Shown here: piece by piece, positions 62,451-64,000 of the stretch
Layout: every line of letters starts with the position of its first letter
Position numbering within the stretch: the first letter of the stretch is position 1
NCBI GenBank assembly: GCA_023333565.1
Contig: JAJKFH010001865.1
Coordinates: 558,001 to 622,000 of the forward strand
Direction of reading: 5' to 3'
DNA from: Puffinus mauretanicus
Lineage: Eukaryota > Chordata > Aves > Procellariiformes > Procellariidae
Length of the DNA: 64,000 nucleotides
Program-made: the position numbers and the translations under genes
The notes under the pieces: generated by a model
What the model saw: the letters and a program-made list of their open reading frames with translations, nothing else
Told to the model about the DNA's origin: nothing
Databases searched by the model: none

Positions 62451-64000
62451 GAGAAAAAATTATTCCATTTTCTAACACAGCTATGTCTCACCTTTATGGG
62501 CGTACACCAAAGAGGAATAGAAAATAAATAGCACGTAATTTTGCATTTTTATAATAAGTTTGAAACTAAACACTAGGAAACCTTGTCAGCTCCTGCTAAG
62601 CTGATTCCAATTAAAGCTTCTGGCACAGTTCCAGCTGTTTTACTACCTCAAATAGCACTGAACATAACAAGGTTTATGAAGCATTCAAAAGTCAAATATG
62701 CTATTAACATAAACATGTAGTGAAATCAACTCTTCTACAATTTTCAGCTTGCTTTCTTTCTTTCATTTACGTTGGACTAATCTAAGATGATGTCTGTTTT
62801 CTTTGTTGCATCTTCCTTTTTTTCTGCTTGCTGGAATGCAAAACAAGATTTAGTATTTGAACGGTGCATGATTTGCCCTGAGAACTTACTCCCTTTGGCA
62901 ATTTTATTGCAATGCTTTCTATCCCACTGTATTTCGGTAGCAGCATTCTGAACGTTGGTTTCCTACACTGCTTTTAACTCCAAAAGAGCAAGTGGTATAT
63001 GTTTGCATATTTCTATTCTGGACTGTTTGGGAAGCTTTCTGCAAACTCAGGTGCTAATGCCAACACTTTAAGGAGAATTGCTTGATTCAATTCACTTATA
63101 ATTAACAGGCAATAAATAAAAAGAAAAAGTAGTGTAATACTCAAAACTATTTCCTGATACAATTTTGTCATTGTTTAATATTAAGTCATTCCTACTTAAA
63201 CTGAATGAAAATGAAGCATATACTTCCCTGCATCTTCAGTAGGGTGAATGTCTGCTATGTTCAAAAACATTTAGTGCTTTTTGCTAGGATGCTAATTAAA
63301 GCAGTGGACAGAGAATAATGGATACACTGGAAATGAACCATGCTGAAATTCTCATAGAGATATATATTAAATAATTGTAGGCATCTGAAAGTAGGAGAAT
63401 GCACTAACAACATTGTATGCAACACACCAAGTAAAACCATCTATAATTATATTGGCGTCAAAGAACTTTTGAATAAGCAGAAATAGAAATATGTGATTAA
63501 GCTAGAATCATCATAAATCTTGTATTGGCCACTATCTTACACTTTTTGAATGTGGTTAGTTAAGATAAAGCTTTATGATGTTATTTGTTAAGCCTCGCCT
63601 TTATATTCATTTTGTAGTTCAGCATCTGATAAGTCAGCTTCACATTCTCAACATATAAATTAAATTCTGTCAGTATATCATATTGCTGTTACTCCAGATC
63701 TGCAAGACTTCCAGTAATGTTTAACAAGTTTGTTTTTCTTGGGATCAGAAGCATTTTCTTCCTTCATACATGGCCTGATCCAAAGCCCATGCAAGTTTAC
63801 TGAATGGCTGATTTCCACAAGCTCTGGATCAGATCCATGATGGATTAGATGCAAATGATTTTTCTTTTGTTTTAGTTGAAATAAGCACTGTTAAACAAGG
63901 ATAGTCTCCTAAGACAAAATAAAAACCACCCCAGAACCTGTTTTTTAATGTAGAAATCAATCCATTACTCTGAAGCCAGATAAACCATGTTCTCTTTTAC

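Larger units (their letters stand above)
55646..64000. other. Unique non-coding sequence with possible conserved elements
   Basis: No exon, RNA gene or recognisable transposon was seen. Frames of 60-103 codons are scattered on both strands without recognisable domains. Features of note are a G-quadruplex motif (58,349-58,380), a G-rich run near 61,692-61,711 that lacks a fourth tract, and balanced-composition stretches at about 59,440-59,930, 61,060-61,560 and 62,090-62,450 that resemble conserved non-coding DNA. Confidence 0.6.

Noticed and set aside
1..64000. CRISPR arrays, prophage, operons or other microbial systems
   Set aside because: There are no regularly spaced repeats, no dense coding and no ribosome-binding-site pattern. 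CR1 and avian LTRs identify vertebrate nuclear DNA.

Overview
The window reads as non-coding vertebrate DNA, almost certainly from a bird. The evidence is AT-rich sequence without operons or long ORFs, CR1-type LINE fragments, and solo LTRs of endogenous-retrovirus families whose terminal sequences I recognise as avian. I found no protein-coding gene, no recognisable multi-exon gene and no tRNA or rRNA. The open frames present (the longest about 146 codons) are isolated, lack recognisable domains, or lie inside LTRs. The window is therefore either a gene desert or part of a very large intron. I cannot name the species or locus.

Layout. 1-16,630 is unique AT-rich sequence with a few low-complexity tracts. 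16,630-17,060 is an unassigned GC-richer block, followed directly by a short CR1 3' fragment (about 17,233-17,381). About 20,160-22,240 holds a long, decayed CR1-like LINE with reverse-transcriptase-region similarity, interrupted by an A17 tract. 23,160-23,245 is a small cluster of rearranged local duplications related to the CR1 tail. 29,292-30,099 is an LTR on the minus strand, followed by a GC-richer patch with one exon-like open segment. 32,395-32,974 is a minus-strand solo LTR with a perfect 5-bp target-site duplication (TSD). 32,980-51,048 is unique sequence. 51,049-55,645 is the most structured part: two solo LTRs of one family in inverted, convergent orientation (51,053-51,628 plus; 55,088-55,641 minus), each with its own perfect 4-bp TSD. 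Between them sits a second copy (52,671-53,245, minus) of the 32,395 LTR family, with its own 5-bp TSD. 55,646-64,000 is unique sequence with several stretches that resemble conserved non-coding elements, plus one G-quadruplex motif.

The history that can be read from the sequence is one of repeated retroelement insertion followed by LTR-LTR recombination down to solo LTRs. The matching TSDs show that each LTR still sits in its original target and that the repeats have not yet mediated inversion or deletion between copies. I did not find an undescribed biological system. The observations most worth a second look are the nested inverted LTR arrangement, a perfect 14-bp-arm hairpin at 18,890, a three-arm alternative hairpin at 41,302, and the candidate conserved elements.
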